Assembly: GCA_031289425.1 (NCBI GenBank)
Contig: JAITPM010000103.1
Location: 1 to 49,240, forward strand
DNA from: Fusobacteriaceae bacterium
GTDB lineage: Bacteria; Fusobacteriota; Fusobacteriia; Fusobacteriales; Fusobacteriaceae
Length of the DNA: 49,240 bases
Reading direction: 5' to 3'
In this document: positions 36,100-45,467 of the stretch, piece after piece
Numbering within the stretch: the first letter of the stretch is position 1
How the letters are laid out: every line of letters begins with the position of its first letter
Translations under genes and position numbers: made by a program
Notes under the pieces: model-generated
Database searches by the model: none
Seen by the model: only the letters and a program-made list of their open reading frames with translations
What the model was told of the DNA's origin: nothing

Positions 36100-36939
36100 T
36101 TATTTTACTATTATAATCTCTTCTTCCAATAAAATTCCTGTTTTTTCTTTGACTGTCCCCTTAATCAGAGCCAATATATTAATTATATCTAAGAATGTTG
36201 CTTCGCCCAAATTAACTATGAAATTTGGATGTTTCTCAGATATTTTTGCACTACCAATAATAGTCCCTTTTAATCCTGCTTCTGATATTAATTTTGCAGC
36301 AAATTTAGTAGTAGGGTTTTTAAAAGTACTCCCTAAACTTGGTAAATTCAAAGGTTGTTTGGACTCTCTCAAGTTTTGTATTTCTTTAACTTTCTCCAAG
36401 TCAAATCCTTTAGTAAAATTAAAAGTAACACTTATTATTACCCATTTTTTTTCTTGAATCTCAGTATTCCTATAAGAATGTTTTATATCAGATTTTTTTA
36501 ATGTTTTTATTTGTAAATTTTTATCAAAAATTTCTATTTCATCTATACAATCAAAAATTTGACTTCCGTAAGCTCCTCCGTTCATGTATACCAAGCCACC
36601 AACAGTTCCCGGAATCCCCGCTAAGTTTTCGAGTCCACTATAATTTTTTTCATACATATATTTCATCAGTTTTTTAAAATCTAATCCTGCTTCTGACTTC
36701 ACTTTTTGTTCAGGTAAATTTGTAATTTTATTAAGCTTTCTAAGGGATACAAAAGTATAGTCCAAAATACTATCTGAAAGTAATGTATTAGTCCCATTTC
36801 CAATCAAAAAAATGTTTTTATACTTTGAATAAATTTCTATCAATTCATTTTTATCCTCTACTTCTATATATGTCTTGGCAATACCACCTATTTTCATATT
36901 TGATTTATTTTTCATAGAATAATTTTTATAAACAATCAT
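36100..36939 (-). CDS. murB: UDP-N-acetylmuramate dehydrogenase (UDP-enolpyruvoyl-GlcNAc reductase)
   Basis: A 279-residue FAD enzyme reducing UDP-enolpyruvyl-GlcNAc to UDP-MurNAc. FAD-domain motifs include FLIGNGTNTLLSD and the GLENLAGIPGTVGGLVYMNGGAYG stretch. The catalytic arginine is in HSYRNTE, the catalytic serine in LGSTFKNP, and the final acid in LEEEI. The start lies 2 bp after the murC stop codon and its ribosome binding site is weak, so translation is probably coupled. Confidence 0.95.
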   Translation of the reverse strand: MIVYKNYSMKNKSNMKIGGIAKTYIEVEDKNELIEIYSKYKNIFLIGNGTNTLLSDSILDYTFVSLRKLNKITNLPEQKVKSEAGLDFKKLMKYMYEKNYSGLENLAGIPGTVGGLVYMNGGAYGSQIFDCIDEIEIFDKNLQIKTLKKSDIKHSYRNTEIQEKKWVIISVTFNFTKGFDLEKVKEIQNLRESKQPLNLPSLGSTFKNPTTKFAAKLISEAGLKGTIIGSAKISEKHPNFIVNLGEATFLDIINILALIKGTVKEKTGILLEEEIIIVK

Positions 36940-36941
36940 TT

Positions 36942-38324
36942 TTAACCATTTTCCTTTTCCAATCTATTAGCAATATCATGGGCAATTTTTGAAATATCTC
37001 CAGCTCCCATAAACATAAATACTTGATGCCCATTAGAATTTAAAATCTTTTCTCTTATTTTTTCTTTTATATTTTCTTTACCTTTTTCGATTGATACGTT
37101 TTTATTTAGAATTGTATGCTCCAAATCCTCTATGGTGACTCCAAACTCATCTTTTTCACCGGCACTATATATAGGGAGCAATACTATTTCCGTGGCATAA
37201 TCAAATGCATTTTTAAATTTATTTAATAAAAACTTTATTCGACTATATCTATGAGGTTGAAAAATTACTATAATATCTCCTTTTTCGATTGATCGTGCCC
37301 CATTTAATGTAGCTTTTATTTCTGTAGGGTGATGGGCATAATCATCGATAATTTTAATATCTTTTTCAAGATTATTATATAGTATGTCATACCGCCTTTT
37401 TGCACCTTTACAGTTGACAAGAGCTTCTTTTATATCTTCAATCGGCACTCCGAATTTATTTGCTAAATATATTACCGGCAAAGAATTCAAAATATTGTGT
37501 TCACCCGGAATAGCAAGTGCGAATCTTCCAATATTTTCACCATGTACGCATACATCATATATAGTTTTTTGATCTTCGATTTTGATATCAGTCGCATAAA
37601 TATCTGCGTTTCTATCCCTTGCACTATAAGTAGTTATCTGCGGTATCTTTTGATTTATTAATTTTTTGCTATTTATTATTTCTACAATATTTTTGTTGTC
37701 GATACAGACTATTGTTTCTATTTTTGTCTGATCTATAAACATAGAAAAAGATTTTTTAATATTTTCTATTGTTCCATGATTTTCCATATGATCTTCTTCT
37801 ACATTGGTAATGACAGAATATTTGGGATACATATATAAAAACGAGTTATCACTCTCATCAGCTTCTGCGACAAAATATTCAGAATTTCCTGTCTTGGAAT
37901 TTGAACCTATTTCCGGCAATACTCCACCTATCACTATAGTCGGATCCAATGATAATATTGCAGATGACATCATTGAAGTTGTTGTTGTTTTTCCATGTGT
38001 TCCGGCAATTGCTATACCTGTTTCACTATTTAATAACATTGCTAGAAGCTCTCCACGTTTTAGAATCTTGATTCCGTTTTTTTTAGCATAATCATACTCT
38101 GGATTGTCAGGTTTTATCGCACTTGATGCAATTACCATGTTACAATCTTTCATCTGATCTGCCAAATGTTGTCTATAAATTTTGATTCCCATTTTTTCCA
38201 TTTCTTCAGAAACAGAACTTACACTTATATCTGCTCCGACCACTTCATATTTTTTTGTTTTCATTATTTTAGCAAGACCACTCATTCCAATACCATTTAT
38301 ACCTATGAAATAAATTTTTTTCAT
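36942..38324 (-). CDS. murC: UDP-N-acetylmuramate--L-alanine ligase
   Basis: A 460-residue Mur ligase adding L-Ala to UDP-MurNAc. The Rossmann start KKIYFIGINGIGMSGLAKI, the ATP loop GTHGKTTT, EADESDNSF and DDYAHHPTEI identify MurC. The ATG at 38324 is preferred over TTG at 38336 because GGAGGA lies five bases upstream. Its A is shared with the murG stop codon (TAATG), which indicates translational coupling. Confidence 0.96.
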   Translation of the reverse strand: MKKIYFIGINGIGMSGLAKIMKTKKYEVVGADISVSSVSEEMEKMGIKIYRQHLADQMKDCNMVIASSAIKPDNPEYDYAKKNGIKILKRGELLAMLLNSETGIAIAGTHGKTTTTSMMSSAILSLDPTIVIGGVLPEIGSNSKTGNSEYFVAEADESDNSFLYMYPKYSVITNVEEDHMENHGTIENIKKSFSMFIDQTKIETIVCIDNKNIVEIINSKKLINQKIPQITTYSARDRNADIYATDIKIEDQKTIYDVCVHGENIGRFALAIPGEHNILNSLPVIYLANKFGVPIEDIKEALVNCKGAKRRYDILYNNLEKDIKIIDDYAHHPTEIKATLNGARSIEKGDIIVIFQPHRYSRIKFLLNKFKNAFDYATEIVLLPIYSAGEKDEFGVTIEDLEHTILNKNVSIEKGKENIKEKIREKILNSNGHQVFMFMGAGDISKIAHDIANRLEKENG

Positions 38325-39394
38325 TAATTCCTCCAAATGTCCAGGTTTTCCACTATTGTCTGAGTAGCGTTTTTTACCTTTAAATTCTTGATTTTTGTCA
38401 TCATACCCATTAATTTTTCCTTATCATTTACAAGCTCTAATGCCTTTTCGATTGATTTTCCAGTTTCAAAATTATAGAAAATTATTCCGGAACCATTTTC
38501 TTGCAAAATTTCTGCATTATTTATCTGTCCGACTTTTTTAGAGTTGTACGGAATTATAATAGCCGGTTTTTCTAATTCTATTATTTCTGAAATAGTAATA
38601 GCTCCTGCTCTGCAAACTATCAAATCCGCAGCCGACATGATATTAATGAGATTATTGAAATAAGGTTTTACTGTATCTATCATTTTAATTTTTGTCAATT
38701 TTTTACTTATTTCATCAAAGTTATCCTCGCCGGTTGCCCAATACAATCTAAGTTTTTTATTTTCTACAATCTCATCCCAATGTTCTAATACGCCGTCATT
38801 TATGGCTTTGGCTCCCAGGCTTCCTCCAGTTACGACAAGCACTTTTTCTTCATTTTCAATTTTTAATTTTTCTCTTTCATCTTTGGATTCAATAGAATAA
38901 ATTTCTTTTCTCAAAGGGTTTCCACTTATAATCATTTTTTTTTGATATTTTTGCGGAATTTCTTCATAAGTTTTATCAAAGGCTAAAAAAGTTTTTTCAG
39001 CAAATCTATAAAATATTTTATTAGCTCCACCAAAATTTACATTTTGTTCTTGTAAATATACTTTTTTTCTTAATATTACTCCCGCTAAAACCATTGGGAC
39101 AGAAATATAATTCCCAAAACCAATAATAGCAGAAGGTTTTTCTCTCAAGACAATAAAAAAACCTTTTATTAAATTAATTGTATATGTAAAAATATTTTTT
39201 ATATTTTTTAGTGTTTTTAAATTTAATCCAATAAAATCAAATCCAGCTTCCGGAACAATTTCTTTTTCCATTCTCGTAGAACTTCCTACAAATAATACCT
39301 TTACTCCTCTTTCCCTCAATTCTTCCGCTACAGACAATGCCGGATATATATGTCCGCCTGTTCCACCTGTTGTAATGATTACTTTTATACTCAT
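38324..39394 (-). CDS. murG: Lipid II synthase MurG (GlcNAc transferase)
   Basis: A 356-residue GT28 glycosyltransferase that adds GlcNAc to lipid I at the inner face of the membrane. It has the TTGGTGGHIYPALSVA loop, IIGFGNYISVPMV, TGGSLGAKAIND, and the donor-site CRAGAITISEIIELEKPAIIIPY region. Length is typical. ftsW, which often precedes murG, is missing; murD is directly upstream (15-bp gap). Confidence 0.95.
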   Translation of the reverse strand: MSIKVIITTGGTGGHIYPALSVAEELRERGVKVLFVGSSTRMEKEIVPEAGFDFIGLNLKTLKNIKNIFTYTINLIKGFFIVLREKPSAIIGFGNYISVPMVLAGVILRKKVYLQEQNVNFGGANKIFYRFAEKTFLAFDKTYEEIPQKYQKKMIISGNPLRKEIYSIESKDEREKLKIENEEKVLVVTGGSLGAKAINDGVLEHWDEIVENKKLRLYWATGEDNFDEISKKLTKIKMIDTVKPYFNNLINIMSAADLIVCRAGAITISEIIELEKPAIIIPYNSKKVGQINNAEILQENGSGIIFYNFETGKSIEKALELVNDKEKLMGMMTKIKNLKVKNATQTIVENLDIWRN

Positions 39395-39409
39395 TTTCCT
39401 CCTTAGTTA

Positions 39410-40729
39410 CTATACAAAAATGTTTCTAACAAGTTTTTTAAAAATCTTCCCCCTCATTTCAAAATCAGAAAATTGATCATAACTTGAAGTGGACGGAGAC
39501 AACAATACAACCTGTTCCAGGTTTTTATCCATATGTTTTTTCATATATTCTAAAGAATGTTCAATATCGTTCAATGTGAAGATATTCTTACTTTCATATC
39601 CTAATTCCAACAGTAATTCTTTTAATATAGTTGCTATTTGACCTATTAAATATACTTGTTTAGTATATTTTTTTATCAATTGCGCAAGAGGCATCCAATC
39701 AAGCTTTTTATCATATCCACCACATATCAATATACAATCTGTACAAGCCTCTATGGCATATTTTGATGCTTCTATATTGGTTCCTTTCGAATCATTGATA
39801 AAAGTTATATTTCCAAATTTATGAAAAATTTCCATTCTATGTTCGATAGTTTTAGTATTATATAAAAAACTCTTTATTTTCTCATCTTCAATATTTAAAA
39901 TTTTAGCAACCGCTACAACAAAAAGCATGTTTTCTAAATTATGTTTACCTTTTAATGCAATTTTATCACATTCTAATATCTCATTTCCATTTCTATTTTT
40001 TATTTTATTATCATCAACATAATAATCAGCTGATGTTTCTTCTTTTGAAATTGTTATTATTTTGTTTTTTAACGAAATTTTATTATTTAAAATTTCTTTT
40101 ATCTCACAACTATCTCTATTTAATATAAATATATTTTCTTTTTCTTGTAGATTACATATTTTAAATTTTGTAAGATAGTATTCCTCCAAATTTTTATATC
40201 TTTCCAGATGATCCGGTGTTAGATTTATTACCATTGAAATATCGGCTCTAAAAGTATTGATATTTTCAAGTTGAAAAGAACTTAATTCTAAGACAATATA
40301 ATCTAATTCATTCTCATTTAAAATCAACTCCGCAAAAGAAACTCCGATATTTCCGGAATATTCTGCCCTAAATCCGGAGAATTTCAATAGTTCAGTGATT
40401 TTTGTTGTTACTGTAGTTTTGCCATTTGTTCCTGTTACTGCGATTAGTTTACTTTTTATGTTATTTTCTTTCATATATCTATACGCAATTTCGATTTCAT
40501 TTACAACATTTATTTTTTTCTCCATAGCTTTTTTTATCAGCTCAACATATGGTATACCAGGGCTTTTTATAAATATATCCACATCATCAAGTATAGCTAT
40601 GGCATCAGATGATTTTATACTACTCTCATCTTTATCATCGACCATGACTACCTCATATCCGATTTTTTCCAAAAGTCTCCTAGCTCCCTTCCCACTCAAT
40701 CCAGAACCAAAAACCATTGCTTTTTTCAT
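39410..40729 (-). CDS. murD: UDP-N-acetylmuramoylalanine--D-glutamate ligase
   Basis: A 439-residue Mur ligase adding D-Glu. It opens with MVFGSGLSGKGARRLL, has the ATP loop AVTGTNGKTTVTT, the SSFQLE motif specific for MurD, NLTPDHLERY, and NDSKGTN. A GGGGAG site precedes the ATG. It lies between mraY and murG. murE is not in the window. Confidence 0.95.
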   Translation of the reverse strand: MKKAMVFGSGLSGKGARRLLEKIGYEVVMVDDKDESSIKSSDAIAILDDVDIFIKSPGIPYVELIKKAMEKKINVVNEIEIAYRYMKENNIKSKLIAVTGTNGKTTVTTKITELLKFSGFRAEYSGNIGVSFAELILNENELDYIVLELSSFQLENINTFRADISMVINLTPDHLERYKNLEEYYLTKFKICNLQEKENIFILNRDSCEIKEILNNKISLKNKIITISKEETSADYYVDDNKIKNRNGNEILECDKIALKGKHNLENMLFVVAVAKILNIEDEKIKSFLYNTKTIEHRMEIFHKFGNITFINDSKGTNIEASKYAIEACTDCILICGGYDKKLDWMPLAQLIKKYTKQVYLIGQIATILKELLLELGYESKNIFTLNDIEHSLEYMKKHMDKNLEQVVLLSPSTSSYDQFSDFEMRGKIFKKLVRNIFV

Positions 40730-40807
40730 GTTTATCTCCCCATTAAATTACCATAAATTTCTATTTTGTTACAACATTTTTGTATGATATTTATATATAA
40801 AGAATTA

Positions 40808-40827
40808 ACCACAGACAAATCTATGGT
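40808..40827 (-). terminator. Hairpin directly after the mraY stop codon
   Basis: ACCATAGA and TCTGTGGT (minus strand) form an 8-bp stem with one G-T pair and loop TTTG, starting at the base after the mraY TAG. The T-run that follows is poor, so at most partial termination inside the mur cluster. Confidence 0.35.
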
Positions 40828-41916
40828 CTAAAACAATCCTCTTAATCTTATTATTCCCAATGCTATAATTCCAAACATAAATGAAGCTATCCAAAATCTC
40901 ATTGTTACTTTTGTTTCAGCTAATCCGGTCAATTCAAAATGATGATGAAGAGGCGCCATTTTAAATATCCTCACTCCTCTTAGTTTGAATGAACCCACCT
41001 GTAATATTACCGAAAGAGCTTCTATCACATATATTCCACCTATTATCGGTAAAATAAGTTCTTGTTTTAATAATATTGCAACTACACCCAATATCCCTCC
41101 AAGTGTCAATGATCCCGTATCTCCCATGAATAATTGTGCAGGATAAAAATTATACCACAAAAATCCCAATCCACTTCCACAAATGGCTGTAAGATATATA
41201 ACAATTTCTCCGGCACCATTTATATAATATAAATTTAAGTGACTACTCATTTCTATATGATTAGAAAAATAAGCAATTATACTCAAAATAGCACTGCATA
41301 TTATCATTGGCATAATAGCAAGTCCGTCCAATCCATCTGTTATATTTACAGCGTTGGATGTTCCAAGCAAAATAATTATTATAAATACAAGCATCCCAAA
41401 TCCGCCTATATATAATTTCCAATTAGCATTAATAGGGTTGATAATGGATATGTCCAATACCTTATTTCCGGTCATACCGTATTTTGTTACAAAGAGCCAT
41501 ACTATGACAGATATTATCCCTTGACCTAATAATTTTTTCTTACCAGAGAGTCCTTTTTTACTTTCTTTAAATTTTTTGTAATCATCTACAAATCCTATCG
41601 TAGCAAAAAGTATAGTTATTAAAAATAAAAGCAATATTTGCGGATTTGTCAAATCTGCCGAAACCAAATTGGATATAAATAAGACTGCTACTATTAATAC
41701 TCCTCCCATGGTAGGAGTGCCTTTTTTAGAGATATGTGCAACAGGTCCGTCATCCCTTATCTTTTCATCCATTTTTTTATTTCTCAAATAGTTAATAAAT
41801 GGATCTCCCAATAGTACTACCAAACTAAAAGCCAATGTAAAACAGATAAAGCCCCTCAAATAAATTGACTTCAAAAACGCCAATTTTTCTGAGGTCATTC
41901 CTAATAAGTATAACAT
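40828..41916 (-). CDS. mraY: Phospho-N-acetylmuramoyl-pentapeptide transferase
   Basis: A 362-residue polytopic membrane enzyme that transfers phospho-MurNAc-pentapeptide to undecaprenyl phosphate, giving lipid I. About ten membrane helices are visible. Signature motifs are KKGTPTMGGVL, FVDDYKKFKE, NAVNITDGLDGLA, FMGDTGSLTLGG and APLHHHFELTG. AAGGAG precedes the ATG. It lies between murF and murD. Confidence 0.97.
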   Translation of the reverse strand: MLYLLGMTSEKLAFLKSIYLRGFICFTLAFSLVVLLGDPFINYLRNKKMDEKIRDDGPVAHISKKGTPTMGGVLIVAVLFISNLVSADLTNPQILLLFLITILFATIGFVDDYKKFKESKKGLSGKKKLLGQGIISVIVWLFVTKYGMTGNKVLDISIINPINANWKLYIGGFGMLVFIIIILLGTSNAVNITDGLDGLAIMPMIICSAILSIIAYFSNHIEMSSHLNLYYINGAGEIVIYLTAICGSGLGFLWYNFYPAQLFMGDTGSLTLGGILGVVAILLKQELILPIIGGIYVIEALSVILQVGSFKLRGVRIFKMAPLHHHFELTGLAETKVTMRFWIASFMFGIIALGIIRLRGLF

Positions 41917-41976
41917 TTTTTCTCCTTAATATTCAATCAATAATTTATTTATCATATATTTTGAAATTTTGTAAAG

Positions 41977-42018
41977 TTAAATAATCTCTTTTAAATGATC
42001 TCTTCTAAATAATCTCTT
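41977..42018 (-). repeat. Three 14-bp tandem repeats on the murF 3' end
   Basis: The end of murF (AAGAGATTATTTAG, including its TAG stop, on the minus strand) is followed by AAGAGATCATTTAA and AAGAGATTATTTAA. The period is 14 with no gaps. Confidence 0.9.
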
Positions 42019-43309
42019 CCATAGTCATTCCACGAGATCCCTTTACAAGAATTGCTAATTTTTCTCCTGATTTTTTTTCTTTTTCTATAGCTTCCTTTAT
42101 ATCTTCTTTTAGTAAAAAATAATGAAATTTAGCTTTATCACTTTTTTCCAGCATATCAAGAGCCTTCCTTATTCTCGGTCCAAAAATAAAGAATTCATTT
42201 ATATCAGTTTCGATACTATCTTTTAACAAATCTTTATGGAGAACGATTTCATTCTCACCTAATTCGAGCATATCTCCCAAAACTGCTATTTTTTTATAAT
42301 CTTTATATAGATTGCTAAAAGTTTCAATAGAGCATCTCATAGAGACCGGGCTTGCATTATAAGCATCATTTATATATAAAATTCCATTTTTTTCTATTTT
42401 TTCAAATCTCATAGGTGTTATCTTTGTTTCCTTTAAAGCTTTCTGTATCTGCTTATCATTAACTTTTAATTTTCTAGCAACTGCAATTGCCATTACAGTA
42501 TCTAGGCAATTATGCCTACCATTTAGGTCAATAATATATGACGTTTGTTTATTTTTGCAATTTACTGAGAATTCAATAGATTCATTTTCCTCTTTATAAT
42601 CTTTTATTATTATATTATTGTTTTCATTAAAACCTATTTTTGTTCCATTCACAGTCTGCAAATATATGTCGTCCCCACATACAAACAAATTTTTAGAATC
42701 AATGTATTTTATCATTTCTGTTTTTGCTCTGAAAACATTTTCTCTAGTTTTCAAAAATTCCAAATGAGAATCACCTATATTAGTAATAATCCCATAATCA
42801 GGTAAGGATGTCTGACATAAGTTATCTATTTCTCCTAGGGCACTCATTCCCATTTCGAGCACAATTATTTCGTCATCTTCTTCCAATTGCAGCAATGTAT
42901 AAGGAACCCCGATGGCATTATTATTGTTCCCTATCGTTTTTTTTACTTTATATTTTTTGGACAAAATAGTATATAGAATATCCTTGGTTGTAGTTTTTCC
43001 ATTGCTTCCTGTGATTCCTATCACTTTTATATTAAGGTTTTTTCTATATTCTCTGGCAGCTTTTTGCATAAATTCTACTGTATTTTCGACCTTTATTATT
43101 CTACTATCCGATATATCTTGATCCCTATCACATATAACAAGAGAGGCACCTTTTTCCAATGCATCTTTTACAAAAGTATTTCCACTATTAATAGCAAAAA
43201 AAAGTGAGTTATTTTCTATAAGCCTGCTATCCATCACTACTTTTGCTATGTTTGTTTCTGACGGTATATCTACACATATTTTTCTTAAAGTTTCTTCTAA
43301 TATTCTCAT
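42005..43309 (-). CDS. murF: UDP-MurNAc-tripeptide--D-alanyl-D-alanine ligase
   Basis: A 434-residue Mur ligase that adds the D-Ala-D-Ala made by Ddl. The ATP loop is VIGITGSNGKTTTKD, followed by NNNNAIGVP, ITNIGDSHLEF and NDAYNASPVSM, which identify MurF. ATG at 43309 is preferred over TTG at 43327 because GAGGA lies about ten bases upstream. It has its own promoter. Its 3' end is the template of a tandem repeat. Confidence 0.95.
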   Translation of the reverse strand: MRILEETLRKICVDIPSETNIAKVVMDSRLIENNSLFFAINSGNTFVKDALEKGASLVICDRDQDISDSRIIKVENTVEFMQKAAREYRKNLNIKVIGITGSNGKTTTKDILYTILSKKYKVKKTIGNNNNAIGVPYTLLQLEEDDEIIVLEMGMSALGEIDNLCQTSLPDYGIITNIGDSHLEFLKTRENVFRAKTEMIKYIDSKNLFVCGDDIYLQTVNGTKIGFNENNNIIIKDYKEENESIEFSVNCKNKQTSYIIDLNGRHNCLDTVMAIAVARKLKVNDKQIQKALKETKITPMRFEKIEKNGILYINDAYNASPVSMRCSIETFSNLYKDYKKIAVLGDMLELGENEIVLHKDLLKDSIETDINEFFIFGPRIRKALDMLEKSDKAKFHYFLLKEDIKEAIEKEKKSGEKLAILVKGSRGMTMEEII

Positions 43310-43339
43310 GGCTATATTCTTCCTCAAACAAATAAATTT

Positions 43340-43368
43340 ATTTTATCATTATTTTATGATATTCTCAA
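43340..43368 (-). promoter_or_regulatory. Sigma-70 type promoter upstream of murF
   Basis: On the minus strand TTGAGA (43368-43363), a 17-base spacer, and TAAAAT (43345-43340). It lies between gmhB and murF and would let the mur-fts genes be transcribed separately from gmhB. Confidence 0.55.
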
Positions 43369-43393
43369 TTATTTTTATAAGATTTTTTGATTT

Positions 43394-43972
43394 TTAATCA
43401 TTTATATCTTTTAAATAAATCGAAAAATCATATAGTGTATCAAAAATTTTTATATTTTCCAGTTGCAACTCAGTTTTTTTTCCATAACCTGTCCTGACTA
43501 ATATAGGCGTTATTTCAGAATTTATACCAAGTTGGATATCAGATATTTTATCACCCACCACATAAGACAAATTTTTATCTATATCAAAATATTTTATCGC
43601 CTCGGTTACCATACCGGTATTCGGTTTTCTACATGTACAGTTTTTTTTATATTTCCCTATTCCCTCTATAGGATGATGTGGGCAAAAATAAATTTTATCA
43701 ATTTTACAATTATGTTTTTCAGTTTCATTGATAATATAATTATTTAACAATATCAAATCTTCTTCTGTATAATAACCTCTTCCAATCCCTGCTTGATTTG
43801 TAACTATAATCAAAAGATAACCCAAATCTTTTAATATTTTTAGTGCCTCCAATACTCTATCTTCAAATTTGAAGTCTTCTATTTTATACAAATAATTTTT
43901 TTCGACATTTAATGTCCCGTCTCTATCCAAAAATATTGCTTTTTTTATTGTTTTATTTATTATTCTATCCAT
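43394..43972 (-). CDS. gmhB: D,D-heptose 1,7-bisphosphate phosphatase (HAD family, GmhB type)
   Basis: A 192-residue HAD phosphatase that removes the 7-phosphate of D-glycero-D-manno-heptose bisphosphate in LPS inner-core or S-layer heptose synthesis. The nucleophile motif is FLDRDGTLN. The zinc loop CPHHPIEGIGKYKKNCTCRKP is diagnostic of GmhB and histidinol phosphatase relatives, and VGDKISDIQLG supplies motif IV. It implies an LPS-bearing outer membrane. dCMP deaminase lies 18 bp upstream. Confidence 0.88.
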   Translation of the reverse strand: MDRIINKTIKKAIFLDRDGTLNVEKNYLYKIEDFKFEDRVLEALKILKDLGYLLIIVTNQAGIGRGYYTEEDLILLNNYIINETEKHNCKIDKIYFCPHHPIEGIGKYKKNCTCRKPNTGMVTEAIKYFDIDKNLSYVVGDKISDIQLGINSEITPILVRTGYGKKTELQLENIKIFDTLYDFSIYLKDIND

Positions 43973-43990
43973 TGGTTTTATTCATCCTTA

Positions 43991-44473
43991 CTAGTCTATA
44001 TATGACAATTCTAATTTTTTTAGATTTGTCTCCAACTTTCTGTATTTCACTCCTGCCATATCAAGCATTTTTTTAGACGCAATATCAGAATCCGTTCCTA
44101 TGTATTTGTCGGATAGATATACTATTTCCTTAATCCCACTTTGTATTATTGCTTTTGTACATTCATGGCACGGAAATAATCCCACATAAATTGTACAAGC
44201 TTTAAGATTTTTAGTGCTATTTAATATCGCATTCAATTCTGCATGACATACAAAGGGGTATTTTGTATTTAGGAAATCACCTTCACGTTCCCAAGAAAAT
44301 TCATCATCATTGCATCCTATAGGGAGTCCGTTATACCCGACCCCAATAATTCTCTTATCGAGATTCACTATACAAGCCCCTACTTGTGTATTGGGATCCT
44401 TACTCCTTTTACCAGAAAGTAATGCAACTCCCATAAAATATTCGTCCCATTTTATATAGTCTTTTCTTTTCAT
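43991..44473 (-). CDS. dCMP deaminase (ComEB type)
   Basis: A 160-residue zinc deaminase converting dCMP to dUMP for thymidylate synthesis. The zinc site is H77-A-E79 with P-C102-x2-C105 (VCHAELNAIL, PCHECTKAI). VGACIVNLDKRIIGVGYNGLPIGCND is typical of the dCMP/ComEB group. GGGAGG precedes the ATG. It leads the gmhB-murF group, though functionally it belongs to nucleotide metabolism like pyrG. Confidence 0.93.
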   Translation of the reverse strand: MKRKDYIKWDEYFMGVALLSGKRSKDPNTQVGACIVNLDKRIIGVGYNGLPIGCNDDEFSWEREGDFLNTKYPFVCHAELNAILNSTKNLKACTIYVGLFPCHECTKAIIQSGIKEIVYLSDKYIGTDSDIASKKMLDMAGVKYRKLETNLKKLELSYID

Positions 44474-44642
44474 GGTAAAAACCTCCCAACCATTTTATAT
44501 GTTCCATAAGAATATTAACATATTTTTTCATTATTTTACAGAAAAAATATTATTTTTTTGTTAAATTCATTATAATTAATTCTAATAAAAAAATTTCAAA
44601 TACATAAATTTAAAATATTTACGATAACGTGTACATGTGTTG

Positions 44643-45356
44643 TCAAGCATTTCCACTTGAAATCCTTTCTTCATGCAATTTTTTTATATATTTTATATCA
44701 AGTATAGAGTAATATTTCGTATATGAAAATAACATTCCTGATTTCCCCTCTATATTATTAAATAAACTTTTCTTTATTCTATAGGGATATGGATCATCTT
44801 CAAACAAAACATAATATTCATAAGACCTTCTTCCTATTTTTTCTTTCCATATCTTACGTAATATAGCATGTTTTTTTTCATTTTTTACTGATATCAATCT
44901 ACATAATCCATATTTTATAAAGGTCAAAATCCCTTTAAATGCAATAAACGAAAAAATTCCAAACATAAAGATTGTTGTTAAGATAACGACTATGTTTCTA
45001 TTTTCATTTTTTTCCACAAAAAATTTATAGGATATGTTTGCTCCGATAGTCATAGAAATAATAATCGTAATAATCATAAGCCAAAGTGGCCATGTATACC
45101 ATTCTACCATTTGAGAATACTTTGCCGAAAACCCATCTGTATTGAAAATCTTTATCAATACTCCGATCCACATGATAATAATTATTAAAAAAATAATAGT
45201 TTCATTTTTATTTATAATATATAAAAATAGAGAAAAAATAATAAATGAGTAAAATTTTTCTGCATATTGCGATAAAAAACTAATAATAGTTAAACCAAGA
45301 ATTATTATCAAAATCGGTTCCAGCAATTTAAAATTTGATTCTACAAACAAATTCAT
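44643..45356 (-). CDS. Multi-pass membrane protein, unknown function
   Basis: A 237-residue protein whose family I do not recognise. About five membrane helices are visible (roughly 12-31, 35-49, 52-70, 86-108, 122-146). A basic cytoplasmic-type domain of 85 residues follows, with the conserved-looking stretch YEYYVLFEDDPYPYRIKKS. A GGGAG site precedes the ATG. Its leader contains a perfect FNR-type palindrome downstream of a strong promoter, so expression is probably controlled, perhaps by oxygen or redox state. It is separated from the dCMP deaminase gene by 169 bp. Confidence 0.75.
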   Translation of the reverse strand: MNLFVESNFKLLEPILIIILGLTIISFLSQYAEKFYSFIIFSLFLYIINKNETIIFLIIIIMWIGVLIKIFNTDGFSAKYSQMVEWYTWPLWLMIITIIISMTIGANISYKFFVEKNENRNIVVILTTIFMFGIFSFIAFKGILTFIKYGLCRLISVKNEKKHAILRKIWKEKIGRRSYEYYVLFEDDPYPYRIKKSLFNNIEGKSGMLFSYTKYYSILDIKYIKKLHEERISSGNA

Positions 45357-45374
45357 ATCAAATCTCCCTTCGTT

Positions 45375-45388
45375 TTGATTTAAATCAA
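45375..45388 (-). promoter_or_regulatory. Perfect FNR/CRP-family palindrome in the membrane protein leader
   Basis: TTGAT-TTAA-ATCAA, the FNR consensus, sits within an 18-bp perfect palindrome (45373-45390). It is centred about 30 bases downstream of the predicted transcription start and ahead of the ribosome binding site, a position that suggests repression. Confidence 0.6.
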
Positions 45389-45419
45389 AATATTTTTATA
45401 AATTTTAAATCCATAATCT

Positions 45420-45448
45420 ATTATATACGAATATTTGCTATTTTACAA
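45420..45448 (-). promoter_or_regulatory. Sigma-70 type promoter for the membrane protein gene
   Basis: On the minus strand TTGTAA (45448-45443), a 17-base spacer, and consensus TATAAT (45425-45420). Predicted start near 45413. Confidence 0.7.
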
Positions 45449-45467
45449 ATCTAACCATAAAAAATAA

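Noticed and set aside
44618-44645. Imperfect palindrome GATAACGTGTACATGTGTTGTC after the membrane protein stop
   Set aside because: Half the pairs are wobble pairs on one strand and mismatches on the other, and no T-run follows, so neither a terminator nor an operator is supported.
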